Below are positions 48,958 through 58,759 of a stretch of 64,000 nt of DNA, piece after piece. Origin of the DNA: UBA4093 sp036676455 (GTDB lineage Bacteria; Cyanobacteriota; Sericytochromatia; S15B-MN24; UBA4093); the NCBI GenBank assembly GCA_036676455.1, contig JAKFCW010000040.1, forward strand, positions 17,755-81,754, in the 5' to 3' direction. The position numbers and the translations under genes were made by a program. The notes beneath the pieces are model-generated. The model made no database searches, was not told the origin of the DNA, and worked only from the letters and a program-made list of their open reading frames with translations. Position 1 is the stretch's first letter, and the number at the start of each line of letters is the position of its first letter.

Positions 48958-51900
48958 GTGAGGTCCATGCATCCGAAGGCGCTCACGCTGCAGAACGCAG
49001 GCCTGGCTCACCAGAAGCAAGGCGAACTCCCCCAGGCGCGAGAGGCTTATCTGCAGGCCCTCGCGCTAGACGCACGCCTGGATACGGCCCGTCTGAACCT
49101 CGCGGCGGTGCTGGCGGAGCTGGGGGACTTCCCGGGGGCGATCGCCCAGTACCGGACCCTCCTCGACACCCAGCCGGACGAGCCGAAGGCCCTGTTCGGC
49201 CTGGTGCGCGCCCTGGCCGGAGCCCGGCAGATGGACGAAGCTCAGCGGGTTCTCGAGCGGCTATTGGCCCAGGATCCCGAGGACCTGCCGGTTTCCAAGC
49301 TTCAAACCTGGCTCTCTAGCCAACCGGGATACCGCCCCACCGGCGCCACTTCCGCAGCGACGGCCGCTCCGGCGAGCGAGCAGGTAGCTGCACCCAAGCG
49401 CCCCGAGGGAATCGCGGAGCTGCTGGCCCGGGCCGAGGCCCTGGGACGCGCCGGGGATGGCGAGGGCGCCTGGGAGGCCTACGCGGAAGTCACCTTGCGG
49501 CAACCGGATGCGGCGGGCCTGCGCGATCGCCTGATCGCCCTTTGCCGCCAGCAGGCCCAGGCCGCCGAAGGCGCGCTTGCCATCCGCTGGTGGGAGCGCC
49601 TGCAGGGCCTCGTCCCGGAAGACGCCGAGGCGGCCCAGGCCCTCGAAAACAGCTACACCAGCCAGAGCCGGGTCCTCGACCTGATCCGCCTGTTGCAGAC
49701 TCAGGCGGAGCGCTCCTCCGATCCGGCCGTGATCGTGAGGCTGGGCCAGGCTCTCGGCGCAATCAACCGCACCTCGGAGGCCTTCGCGCTTTACCAGCAG
49801 GCCCTCGTCGATCACCCCGAAGCCACCGACATCCGCCGCGCAGCCGCCACGCTCGCCCTCCTCGAGCAACAACCGGGCCTGGCGCGCAACTTCCTTACCC
49901 CGGACCAGGACCTTCCTCCGGATGTCCAGCTCTTGCTGGCGCGCGCCAACTTCGAGGAAGGGCGTGGCGAGGAGGCCTGGAGCGTCCTGAAATCCCTTTT
50001 GGCCGATGCCGCGCTCGCGGAGCGCGCTCAAGCGCTGGGGATCGAGTTCATTCGCCCCTTCGCGCAGCGACTCGCCGAGGAGCAGCGTGACCCGCGAGGG
50101 GCCGCCACCTGGTGGCAACGCCTCCTGGCCTGTCGGCCCGGCGACCTGCAAGCCCTGGACGCGCTCGAAGGCTTGTACCGCGAGTTGAACCTGCCCCAGG
50201 ACCTGGCGGAAATCTTGGCCCAGCGGCCAGGCGAGACGCTCGATGCGGCGCGTTTGAGGGCGTTGAGTGACGCCTGGCTATCGGTGGGCCGCCCGGACGC
50301 TGCGCACGCGGCGTTGAAGAGCCTCATGGAGGGCTCGGCGGATCCGGCCTTCGCGCGCATGGAGGTGGCCCGTCTCAGCTCGACGATGGGCCATGCGACG
50401 CGCGCCTGGCAAGAGCTCGAGCCCCTGCTCAAGCCGCCTTCGGCCGACGCGGCGATGCTGGCCGGGGAGATCTCCCGTCAGATCGCCCTCAAGCTCCAGG
50501 AATCCGGCGACTACGCCAAGGCCCTGGGGTGGTGGAAGCTGCACCTGCATTACGCTCCGCAGTCGCCCGAGCTCAAGCGGCTGGCGGATGCCCAGCTGGC
50601 GGCCGGCGACCTCGCGGGGGCCGTGCAGACCCTGCGGGAATGTCTGCGCCGACACCCCGATGACGAAGAGAGCATGCTCACCCTGGCGGACTTCGAGCTG
50701 GCCGAAGGGCACTATGCCGAAGCAGGAGCCCTGTTCCAGGCCATCCTGAAGCGCAACCCGGATCACCTGCGGGCGGTGCAAGGCATGGCCGAGGTCTCCG
50801 CGGGCCTTGGTAAGGACGACGCCTCGCTGGCCTACAGCCAGCGCCTGCTCGAGATCACTCACGACGAGATCCCGCTGCTCATCCAGCAGGCCCGCAAAGC
50901 CGCCTCGGGCAGCGACGACGAGGCCGCATGGGAAGCCCTGCGCAAGGTCCTGGCCAAGGACCCGAACCAGGCCGAGGCGCTATCGCTGGCTCGGACCTGC
51001 CTCAAACGGCTGGCCGAGAGCTACTATGGCGAGATTGCGCTCGCGTGGTGGACGGAACTTCTCGCGATCGATCCGCAAAACCTCGAGGCCCTGCGCGAGC
51101 TGGCTCGCGGGGCGGTGGAAGCTGGGCGCTGCGAGGAAGCCACCCGCCGCTACCAGGACCTGGTGGCCCTCGATCCGGCCGATCCCGATGCGGCGCTTTG
51201 GCTCGGTCGCGCGCACCTCGACGCGGGCCGTCACGAGGAGGCGCGCCAGGCCCTCGCTCGCAGCAAGGAGGCCCGCGAGCGCCTCGAAGGTTTGCTCATC
51301 CAGGCCGAGCTCGCCCTGATCGACGGCGACACCCAGCTGGCGCGCTCCCTCTTCGGACGCGCCGTCGGCATGAGCCGTGGCAACGTCCATGCGATGGCGG
51401 GCCTCGCCAAGGTCACCCTGGCCGAAGGCAAGGCCGGCGAGGCCTGGGTCATGTTCAAGCGCCTGCTCCAGACCCCGGAAGCCGCCCAGATCCGCGAGGT
51501 CGCGCTCACCTGCCTCCGGCAGCTCATCCAAGCGAGCCCCGGCACCTCCGCGCTGCCTTGGTGGGAAGAAGTCCTCAAGCTCGAGCCCAAGAGCATCGAA
51601 GCCCTGCGCGCGGTCGCCACGCTCCACTACGACGCAGGCAAGCTCGACTCGGCGCTCGGCTACACCCATCGCGCGCTGGGTCTCGCTCCGGATGACCGCG
51701 ACACCTTGCGCTTGCTGGCCGAGATCCTGCGCGCCAAGGGCCAATCCGAAGCTGCCGCCGAGACCCTGGAATCGCTCGTCGCCGCGGGCTCCCTGGAGGC
51801 CTTGCAGACCCTGGCCCGGCTGGACCGCGGCAAGGCGGCTCAGGCGGTCGAGGACTGGCTCGCCAAGGATCCCAACCGCAAGGAAGCCCGCCGTCTCCTC

Positions 51901-54900
51901 GCCAAGTGGGCCCTGGAGGCGGGAAACCACCTGGAGGCCTGGTCGCACCTGGAGGTCCTGCTCGCGCAGGAACCGGACCCGGCCCTCATGGACGTGGCCC
52001 GCTCCTGCCTGGAAACCCTCGCCAGTGGAGCCAGGGATCTCGCCGAGGCTGCGACCTGGTGGGAGAAGCTGCTCGAGCGCGACCCCGACCACGGCCGGGC
52101 CCTGGCGGCTCTCGCCACCTACTACCGTGCCCATGACCAGCAGGATCGGGCCACCGAACTGACCCGACGGCTCGTCGCCCAGGGGACCAGCTCCCCGGAA
52201 GTCGCCATGTCGCTCGGGGCCTCGCTCGAACTGCAAGGCCAGCTCGATGACGCGCGCAAGGCCTATGCTCAGGCGGCCCAGGCGCAGGTTCCAGAGGCAT
52301 TCTTGGCGCTGGGACGGCTCTTCATGCAAGCCGACGACGCGCCACAGGCGCAGCTCATGCTGGAGCGCGCCGCGAAACTGGCGCCCAGCAAGCAAACCGA
52401 GATTCCGCTGGCCCAGGCCTATCTGGCCACGGGAGCGGCGCAACAGGCATGGGACTTGCTCAGGCCCTGGATGGAAAAAGACGATCCCCCCAGGCGGCTG
52501 GCGCGCGCGGCGCTCGATCAGCTGCTCGCATCGGCTGGCGAGAGCGAGACCCCGCGCCTCTGGCATGCGCGCCTGGAACTCGATCCCCGCGACGCCGAGG
52601 CCCATGCGGCCCTGTTCCGGCATGCGCTCGCCACCGGAGATCAGGCGGCCGCGGAGCGCCATGCGCCGGAAGTGCTGCTCGCCGAGCCCGAAAACGCCGA
52701 TGCCGCCCTGGTTCTGGGGCTCGCCCGGCATCGCGACGGCAAAGACGCGGAGGAGCTGCTGCGGCTCGCCGCCAAGGCAGAGCGTCCCGAGGCCTTCCTT
52801 CCCCTCGCCCTTTGCGCCTGGAAGAAACCGGATGCCGCCGATGCGCGTCACTGGCTGGAGCGCCACCAGGCGCATCATTCCGCCGGCGGCGACGCGCTCC
52901 GGCTGCAACTCGAGCTCGCCCGCCACGACGGCCACGCCGACGAGGAATGGCAGGTCCTCTCGCAACTCGACACCGAAGCCGCCAAGCAGCACGCGGCCAC
53001 TCCGCAAGCCGCTGGCACCCAGACCCCGGACCCGGCCCTCGCCGAGGCCAAGCACGCGCTCGTGCGGCGGCAGCTTCACGAGCTATCGCCGGACCACGCA
53101 GAACCCTGGCTGGAACGCGCCGAAGCGCTCGGCGAGTGGGACGCGCTCGAAGCTCTTGCAATGCGCTGGCTCGAGGCAGGCTTCCCCGCAGCTGCCCGGG
53201 ACCTCTACGATCGCCTGAAAGCCCATGTCGGCGATCGCCCCAGCATCCACAAGGGCCTGGCAGACTCGCTTCTCCTGCTGGGCGATCGCCGTGAGGCCCA
53301 GGTGGCGCTGCAAGACGCTTACCAGCGGGGCGAACGCGGCCAGGCCACCGTCGAAACGCTCATGGAGCTCTCCTGGGAAGCCGGCCAGCACGAGGCTTCC
53401 GGCAACTGGGCGCAGCGGCTGCTCGACCTGGTTCCCGACCATGCCCCGGCCATCGAACGCCGGCGTGACGCCGCCAGAGAGCTCGCACGGCGGGCCGCGG
53501 CCCCCGAGGACCAGCAAAAATGGTGGCTGGCCCTCCTCAAGCTCGCCCCCGAAGACGCCGAGGCCCTTCGCATGGCCGCCGCCATCTCCCGCGCGCTGGG
53601 CGATCCCACCATGGCCGCGCGCCTGCTGGCCCAGCTGCATCGGGTGCAACCGCGCGACCTCGGCGTGCTGCTCAGCCTGGCCGACGCCAGCCTAGAGACC
53701 GGCAACCGCGCCGGCGCCCGGCGTGCCCTCGAGCTCGCGCAGTCCCTCGCGCCCGAAGACCTGGGCCTGAGAGCCCGCCTCGCAGCCCTCTTGATCCAGG
53801 AGGGAGACGCTCCGGCCGCCGAAGCCGCCCTGGTGGAGATCCTGCGCCGCGATCCCGAGAACCAGGACGCGCTGAAGATCCTGGCTGGCCTGAAACTGGA
53901 ATCGGCCCCCCAGTCCGCGCTGACCCTGCTCGAAGCGGCCCTCAAGCTCGGCGAGGACGCCGAGATTCACCGGATGGCCGTGGCTTGCGCCGAGCACCTG
54001 GCCCAGAGCCAGCAAGGCCCCGCGGCACTCGAGACCTGGAAGCGGCTGCTGCGGTTCGAGCCCGGGCACGTCCCGGCGTTGCGCGCCGTCGCCGATGACC
54101 GCCTCAGCGCGGGCCGCCCCGACGAAGCCCTGGGCCCGCTCTTCACCCTGGTCAAGCACGACCCCGCCCCGGAAACCCTCTTCGAGCTGGCCCGGACCCT
54201 GCAGGCATGCCGCCGCCCCAACGAGGCCCACGCCTTCTTCCTGACCCTGGCCAACCAGTACGATTACCTGCCGGCCTGGCAGGCGCTGGCCGAGCAGGCT
54301 CTCGCCACGGGAGACCTGCAAGCCGCGCACGGGGCGGCCCAGCGGCTATTGCGCGAGGGCGTGCCCGGAGCGGTGGACCTGGCGCTGCGCGCGTCGCGCG
54401 AGCTCGCCCGCCAAGGCGAGCGCGAGGGCGACTCCGAGCGGGCGCACCGGTTCTGGAGCGAAGCGCTGGAGCATGCCCCGCAGGATCTTACGGCCCTCGA
54501 AGGGCTGGCCCAGGCCGCCGAGAATCTCGGCCGCTTCGAGGAATCCGAGGCCCTTTTGCGCCGCCTCGAGCCCCTGGATCCGAGCCCGCGCTCCAGCGTG
54601 AAGCTGGCGGAAATCCTCATCAAGCAGGGTCACGAGGACGAGGCCGAGAAACTCTTCGATCGGGCGCTGGCCGCTGATCCCGAGGAGCCGAACGCCCATG
54701 CGGCCTTGGCGCGACTGGCCCAGGGGCGCGGGGACTTCCTCAACGCGGGCGATCATGCCCAGCGGGCCCTGCGCCGGATGCCGGGAGATGACAAGCTGCG
54801 GGTGCTTGCGGGTTACTGTGCGCGCCAGCTGGCCGAGGCGTCGCGTCTCAAGCGCGAGGTCGACCAGGCGTTCCTCTTCGCGGACCTCTGGGCCGCCTAC

Positions 54901-57780
54901 TCGGGCAAGACCCTGGACTGGTGGCGTTTCCGGGCAGAGCTGGCCCGTGATGCGGGGCGGACGTCGATGGCGATCGCCCTCTACCGCGGCATCGTGCTCG
55001 CCCATCCCGAAGCCCTCGAGGACGCCATCTCGCTCACCCGCTGCTACGCGGATCCCCGCGAAGGCCGCCCCGTGCTCGAAGGCATCATCGCCGAGCGCCC
55101 CAGCACGGTCGCCGCGGCCCACGCACTCGCCATGCTGGCCATCGAGGACGAGGACACGGACACGGCCATCGCCTGGTGGAACCACGCCCTCGAGCATGTC
55201 CCCTCGAACGCGGCCCTGTGGCGGCGGCTCGCCGATTGCTACCGCCGGAGCGGCCGCTACCCGGAAGCCTGCGCCGCCTATGCGCGCCTGGAGGCCCTGG
55301 TCCCGGCCGACCCCGTGCTGCTCAAGGCCTGGGGCAACGCCGCGCTTAGCGGCGAGCTCTGGGAGGAGGCCCGCCAACCCTTCGGCAAGCTGGCCGAGCT
55401 GCACGGCGATCGCGCCGCCATGCTCACGCTCGCCGAAGTGGCGACGACCCTGCAGGATCATCCCGAGGCCTGGCGCTGGAGCCAGGTCCTGCTCGCAGGC
55501 GAGGAGCCCCCTGCCGAGGCCGAGACCTTCGCCATGGGCGCCGCCAAGGCGCTAGCCGCAGCGGCGGAAGGCGAGGAAGCGCTCGGTTGGTGGGAGCGTT
55601 ACCTGGCGCTGGCGCCGGGAGACATCGACGCGCACCTGAGCAAGAGCCGGATTCTCCGGGCCCTGGGGAGGCTGGCGGAGGCGATCGCCTCCCTCCACCA
55701 CACGCTGGAGTTGGCGCCGGGCGAAGGCGTGGCCTTACGCCTCTTGGCCGACTGCCTCCGCGAGAGCGGCGACCTCGTCACCGCCGAGGACGTCCTCCAG
55801 ACGGCCCTCCATGAGAATCCCAAGGACGCCGAGGCCCTCCTTTCCCTGGCCGAGATGGCCTGGGACCGCGGCGAGATCCAGCAGGTCTGGGAGCTGGGCC
55901 AGCAGCTCCTGGCGATCAACGCCCGCAACCCGCAGGCGCAGGGCCTGATCGCCCGCTGCGCGAAGCTGCTGGCCGAAGAGGCGTCGGCCCAGGGGGACTG
56001 GGAGAATGCGATCCTCTACTGGGAGCTGCTGCTCAGCTTCGACATCGACGAGGAGACCGCGCTCCAGAGCCTGAGCCAGGCCTACGTCAACGCCGGCCGT
56101 TACGCCGAGGCCGTGGGCATCCAGCGCGAGGTGGTGCGGATCTTCCCCGAGGACCCCGACCGGCGCTTCCGGCTCGGCGAGATCGCCGTCATGGGCGGCT
56201 TCTGGGATGAGGCCCGGGGAACCTTCCTCGAACTTCGCGACGCCGATCCCAGCCATGTCCCCACGCACCACGCCCTTGCATCCGTGGCGCTGGCCCTTGA
56301 TGACAAGGAAGCCGCCGAAGGCCACTTCCTCGACGCCCTGGCCCAGGATGCGCACGACCTGAAGGCACGGATCGGGCTGGCGCGCCTCTACATGACCGAG
56401 CGTCCGAAGCAGGCCTGGGACGTCCTCAAGCCCGCGACCTCCGAAACTCCGGTCAAGGGCGAGGTGGCCTCGCTCTCGTACCAGGCTCTCGATCGCCTCG
56501 CCGAGGAAGCCATCAGCCATGAGCGCTTCGCCGAGGCGGTCGAGTACCGGCGCGAGGCGGTGGCCCTCGATCCTCAGACCACGGATCCCGCGTCCCGGCT
56601 CTGGCGCCGCAAGCTCGCCGCCAGCCTGGTGAAGGCCGGCAGGAAGCCCGAGGCCGTCCGCGAGCTCGCCTCCCTGCTGGAGAGCGACCCCGGAGACGTC
56701 GAGGCCTCCTACCTGCTGGGCAGCATCCACCGTCAGAGCTCGGACCTCGAAAGCGCCTGCCGGGTCTTCGAGCGGATCCTCGACCTGCAGCCCAGCCACG
56801 TGGAGGCCCGGATCGCCCTGGCGGAGATCGACTGGGAGATCTCGGACCTCGACGGCGCCTGGACCCACGTGCAAGAAGCACTGCAGGTCCAGCCCATGCA
56901 CGAAGCAGGAAGGAGCCTCTTCCGGAAGCTGGCCCTGGCCTTTGCGGAGCGCTCGCAACAAGACGGCGAGCTCGCCGAAGCGGTGCAGTGGTGGAACCTG
57001 GTCTGGCGCCAGGATCAGCGCGACCTCGAGACCCTGCGCAAGATGGCCCGCGCGCACATCGCCCTGGGCCAGCTCTCGGCGGCGGCCGACTGCTACGCCT
57101 TCGCGCTGGACCTCGACCCCAAGGACCTTGAAACCGCGCATATCCTGGCGGACATCCACCGCCAGCGCGGCGACCTCAAAGCCGCTGAGAAGCCTCTTTT
57201 GCGGATCGTGGCGCTGGACCCGCGCCATGCCCCCAGCCTGCGGGCGCTATTGAAGCTGGCGCGCGATCGCAACAACGCTCCCGAAGCCCTCAAGCGCGCC
57301 TACGACCTGATGGACGTGGAGCCCGACGATCCCGAATCCCTCTTCATCATGGCCTGGGCGCACCAGCAGATGCTGGAGCGGCGCGCGGCCCTCGAAGCCT
57401 GCAAGGAGCTGGTCGCCATCGATCCCCAGCATGCCGAAGGCCATCACCTCATGGGTCAGATCGCCCGCGACCTGGGCGACTTCGATCTCGCCAAGAAGGC
57501 GATGACCACCGCCCTTTACCTGCGCCCCTGCGCGGCCTACTACCACACCATGGGCACCATCTACGCCGCCATGGGCTATACCGACGAGTCGCTCGCGTCC
57601 TTCAACCAGGCGCTAGGCATGGATTCCGAGCATGCCGAGGCGCACGCCGACCTCGGGCTGGGCCTCATCCGGATCCGCCAGATCGACAAGGCCAAGCCGC
57701 ACCTCCAGAAGGCCTTCAACCTCATTCCCAAGGACACCGAGCGCTCGCTCGCCCTCCAGTGCGCGCTGGACCTGGTCTAG
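48958..57780 (+). CDS. Giant tetratricopeptide-repeat protein (2,940 residues)
   Basis: One uninterrupted frame from GTG 48958 (ATG 48967 is an alternative; neither has a strong ribosome site). It is built almost wholly of TPR helices, enough for some 80 repeats (examples: YLQALALDARLDTARLNLAA and FNQALGMDSEHAEAHADLGL). There is no signal peptide, membrane helix, enzyme motif or other domain. A Trp or Trp-Trp at the start of a TPR helix recurs at residues about 211, 385, 525, 697, 868, 1034, 1202, 1522, 1694, 1833, 2073, 2211, 2355 and 2678. Intervals cluster near 140 and 170, i.e. four or five 34-residue units. It would form a very long superhelical scaffold. Partners are unknown; it is divergent from the acyltransferase operon. 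Confidence 0.9.
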   Translation: MRSMHPKALTLQNAGLAHQKQGELPQAREAYLQALALDARLDTARLNLAAVLAELGDFPGAIAQYRTLLDTQPDEPKALFGLVRALAGARQMDEAQRVLERLLAQDPEDLPVSKLQTWLSSQPGYRPTGATSAATAAPASEQVAAPKRPEGIAELLARAEALGRAGDGEGAWEAYAEVTLRQPDAAGLRDRLIALCRQQAQAAEGALAIRWWERLQGLVPEDAEAAQALENSYTSQSRVLDLIRLLQTQAERSSDPAVIVRLGQALGAINRTSEAFALYQQALVDHPEATDIRRAAATLALLEQQPGLARNFLTPDQDLPPDVQLLLARANFEEGRGEEAWSVLKSLLADAALAERAQALGIEFIRPFAQRLAEEQRDPRGAATWWQRLLACRPGDLQALDALEGLYRELNLPQDLAEILAQRPGETLDAARLRALSDAWLSVGRPDAAHAALKSLMEGSADPAFARMEVARLSSTMGHATRAWQELEPLLKPPSADAAMLAGEISRQIALKLQESGDYAKALGWWKLHLHYAPQSPELKRLADAQLAAGDLAGAVQTLRECLRRHPDDEESMLTLADFELAEGHYAEAGALFQAILKRNPDHLRAVQGMAEVSAGLGKDDASLAYSQRLLEITHDEIPLLIQQARKAASGSDDEAAWEALRKVLAKDPNQAEALSLARTCLKRLAESYYGEIALAWWTELLAIDPQNLEALRELARGAVEAGRCEEATRRYQDLVALDPADPDAALWLGRAHLDAGRHEEARQALARSKEARERLEGLLIQAELALIDGDTQLARSLFGRAVGMSRGNVHAMAGLAKVTLAEGKAGEAWVMFKRLLQTPEAAQIREVALTCLRQLIQASPGTSALPWWEEVLKLEPKSIEALRAVATLHYDAGKLDSALGYTHRALGLAPDDRDTLRLLAEILRAKGQSEAAAETLESLVAAGSLEALQTLARLDRGKAAQAVEDWLAKDPNRKEARRLLAKWALEAGNHLEAWSHLEVLLAQEPDPALMDVARSCLETLASGARDLAEAATWWEKLLERDPDHGRALAALATYYRAHDQQDRATELTRRLVAQGTSSPEVAMSLGASLELQGQLDDARKAYAQAAQAQVPEAFLALGRLFMQADDAPQAQLMLERAAKLAPSKQTEIPLAQAYLATGAAQQAWDLLRPWMEKDDPPRRLARAALDQLLASAGESETPRLWHARLELDPRDAEAHAALFRHALATGDQAAAERHAPEVLLAEPENADAALVLGLARHRDGKDAEELLRLAAKAERPEAFLPLALCAWKKPDAADARHWLERHQAHHSAGGDALRLQLELARHDGHADEEWQVLSQLDTEAAKQHAATPQAAGTQTPDPALAEAKHALVRRQLHELSPDHAEPWLERAEALGEWDALEALAMRWLEAGFPAAARDLYDRLKAHVGDRPSIHKGLADSLLLLGDRREAQVALQDAYQRGERGQATVETLMELSWEAGQHEASGNWAQRLLDLVPDHAPAIERRRDAARELARRAAAPEDQQKWWLALLKLAPEDAEALRMAAAISRALGDPTMAARLLAQLHRVQPRDLGVLLSLADASLETGNRAGARRALELAQSLAPEDLGLRARLAALLIQEGDAPAAEAALVEILRRDPENQDALKILAGLKLESAPQSALTLLEAALKLGEDAEIHRMAVACAEHLAQSQQGPAALETWKRLLRFEPGHVPALRAVADDRLSAGRPDEALGPLFTLVKHDPAPETLFELARTLQACRRPNEAHAFFLTLANQYDYLPAWQALAEQALATGDLQAAHGAAQRLLREGVPGAVDLALRASRELARQGEREGDSERAHRFWSEALEHAPQDLTALEGLAQAAENLGRFEESEALLRRLEPLDPSPRSSVKLAEILIKQGHEDEAEKLFDRALAADPEEPNAHAALARLAQGRGDFLNAGDHAQRALRRMPGDDKLRVLAGYCARQLAEASRLKREVDQAFLFADLWAAYSGKTLDWWRFRAELARDAGRTSMAIALYRGIVLAHPEALEDAISLTRCYADPREGRPVLEGIIAERPSTVAAAHALAMLAIEDEDTDTAIAWWNHALEHVPSNAALWRRLADCYRRSGRYPEACAAYARLEALVPADPVLLKAWGNAALSGELWEEARQPFGKLAELHGDRAAMLTLAEVATTLQDHPEAWRWSQVLLAGEEPPAEAETFAMGAAKALAAAAEGEEALGWWERYLALAPGDIDAHLSKSRILRALGRLAEAIASLHHTLELAPGEGVALRLLADCLRESGDLVTAEDVLQTALHENPKDAEALLSLAEMAWDRGEIQQVWELGQQLLAINARNPQAQGLIARCAKLLAEEASAQGDWENAILYWELLLSFDIDEETALQSLSQAYVNAGRYAEAVGIQREVVRIFPEDPDRRFRLGEIAVMGGFWDEARGTFLELRDADPSHVPTHHALASVALALDDKEAAEGHFLDALAQDAHDLKARIGLARLYMTERPKQAWDVLKPATSETPVKGEVASLSYQALDRLAEEAISHERFAEAVEYRREAVALDPQTTDPASRLWRRKLAASLVKAGRKPEAVRELASLLESDPGDVEASYLLGSIHRQSSDLESACRVFERILDLQPSHVEARIALAEIDWEISDLDGAWTHVQEALQVQPMHEAGRSLFRKLALAFAERSQQDGELAEAVQWWNLVWRQDQRDLETLRKMARAHIALGQLSAAADCYAFALDLDPKDLETAHILADIHRQRGDLKAAEKPLLRIVALDPRHAPSLRALLKLARDRNNAPEALKRAYDLMDVEPDDPESLFIMAWAHQQMLERRAALEACKELVAIDPQHAEGHHLMGQIARDLGDFDLAKKAMTTALYLRPCAAYYHTMGTIYAAMGYTDESLASFNQALGMDSEHAEAHADLGLGLIRIRQIDKAKPHLQKAFNLIPKDTERSLALQCALDLV

Positions 57781-57802
57781 CCACTAAGGCTGGGAGCAGT
57801 GG

Positions 57803-57822
57803 GGCGGGCCTCTGTGCCCGCC
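57803..57822 (+). other. Hairpin between the TPR gene and pdxJ
   Basis: A 7-bp stem (57803-57809 with 57816-57822) with a 6-nt loop. The downstream sequence is AT-rich (includes TACAAT at 57829-57834, a possible pdxJ -10 element) but lacks a T run. It may be a weak terminator. Confidence 0.35.
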
Positions 57823-57873
57823 ATGCATTACAATTAAGCCATCGCCCTTGAGGCCCAAGCCGCCGGAGGAATC

Positions 57874-58605
57874 ATGATCAACCAGCATGCGCCGAAGCTC
57901 GGCGTGAACATCGACCACGTCGCCACCATCCGCCAGGCCCGCCGGACCGTCGAACCCGATCCGGTCGCCGCCGCCGTGCTCGCCGAACTGGCCGGAGCCG
58001 ACTCCATCACCGTTCACCTGCGCGAGGACCGCCGCCACATCCAGGACCGCGACGTCCGGGTGCTGCGCGAGACGCTGCGGGTTCCCATGAACCTCGAGAT
58101 GGCCGCCACGCCGGAGATGATCGGCATCGCCCGCGAGATCGAGCCCCTTCAGGTCTCCCTGGTTCCCGAAAAGCGCCAGGAGGTCACTACCGAAGGCGGC
58201 CTCGACGTTCGCTCCCAGCTCGCCGCCCTGCGGCCGATGGTCGCCGAGCTCAAACAAGCCGGCATCCTCGTCTCGATGTTCATCGACCCCACGCCGGATC
58301 AGGTCTTCGCCTCCAAGGAGGTCGGAGCCGACGCCATCGAACTGCATACCGGCACCTACGCCGAGGCGGGCGAGAAGCATGCCGCCGAGCTCGAGCGCCT
58401 GCGCACCGCGAGCAAGCTCGCCGTGGAAGCGGGCCTACGCCTGCACGCCGGCCACGGGCTGACCTACTGGAACGTCCGGCCGGTGGCCACGATCCCCGAG
58501 ATGGCCGAGCTCAACATCGGGCATTCGATCGTCTCGCGAGCCGTCCTGGTCGGCATGGAGCGCGCCGTGCGCGAGATGAAGATCGCCATGCGGGGCCTCC
58601 TCTGA
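57874..58605 (+). CDS. pdxJ: Pyridoxine 5'-phosphate synthase
   Basis: A 243-residue TIM-barrel enzyme that condenses 3-amino-2-oxopropyl phosphate with deoxyxylulose 5-phosphate to make pyridoxine 5'-phosphate (DXP-dependent vitamin B6 route). Diagnostic segments are LGVNIDHVATIRQARRTVEP, ITVHLREDRRHIQDRDV, NLEMAATPEM, VSLVPEKRQEVTTEGGLDV, and LHAGHGLTYWNV. Length is normal (about 240). The ATG follows GGAGGAATC. No other B6 genes are in the window. Confidence 0.96.
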   Translation: MINQHAPKLGVNIDHVATIRQARRTVEPDPVAAAVLAELAGADSITVHLREDRRHIQDRDVRVLRETLRVPMNLEMAATPEMIGIAREIEPLQVSLVPEKRQEVTTEGGLDVRSQLAALRPMVAELKQAGILVSMFIDPTPDQVFASKEVGADAIELHTGTYAEAGEKHAAELERLRTASKLAVEAGLRLHAGHGLTYWNVRPVATIPEMAELNIGHSIVSRAVLVGMERAVREMKIAMRGLL

Positions 58606-58661
58606 GAATTCCCGCGCCCGGGAACCAACACCCCGCACGGCCTGTCTACCCACATGAAACC

Positions 58662-58670
58662 TGGTATAAT
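58662..58670 (+). promoter_or_regulatory. Candidate extended -10 promoter of htpX
   Basis: TGG followed by consensus TATAAT (58665-58670) fits an extended -10 element, which explains the lack of a good -35 hexamer. Initiation near 58677 gives a leader of about 83 nt. Confidence 0.6.
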
Positions 58671-58759
58671 GGGCCAGGTATTGAGTGCGCTCTCATCAAG
58701 TCATTGACCAGAACCACAGTCAATCGACGAGGGTGCCATTTAGAGGGGAAAACGACCTG

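Noticed and set aside
50980..53079. 699-residue minus-strand open frame inside the giant TPR gene
   Set aside because: Shadow frame created by the strong codon bias and repeats of the TPR gene; Gly/Leu/Glu-rich with no motif.
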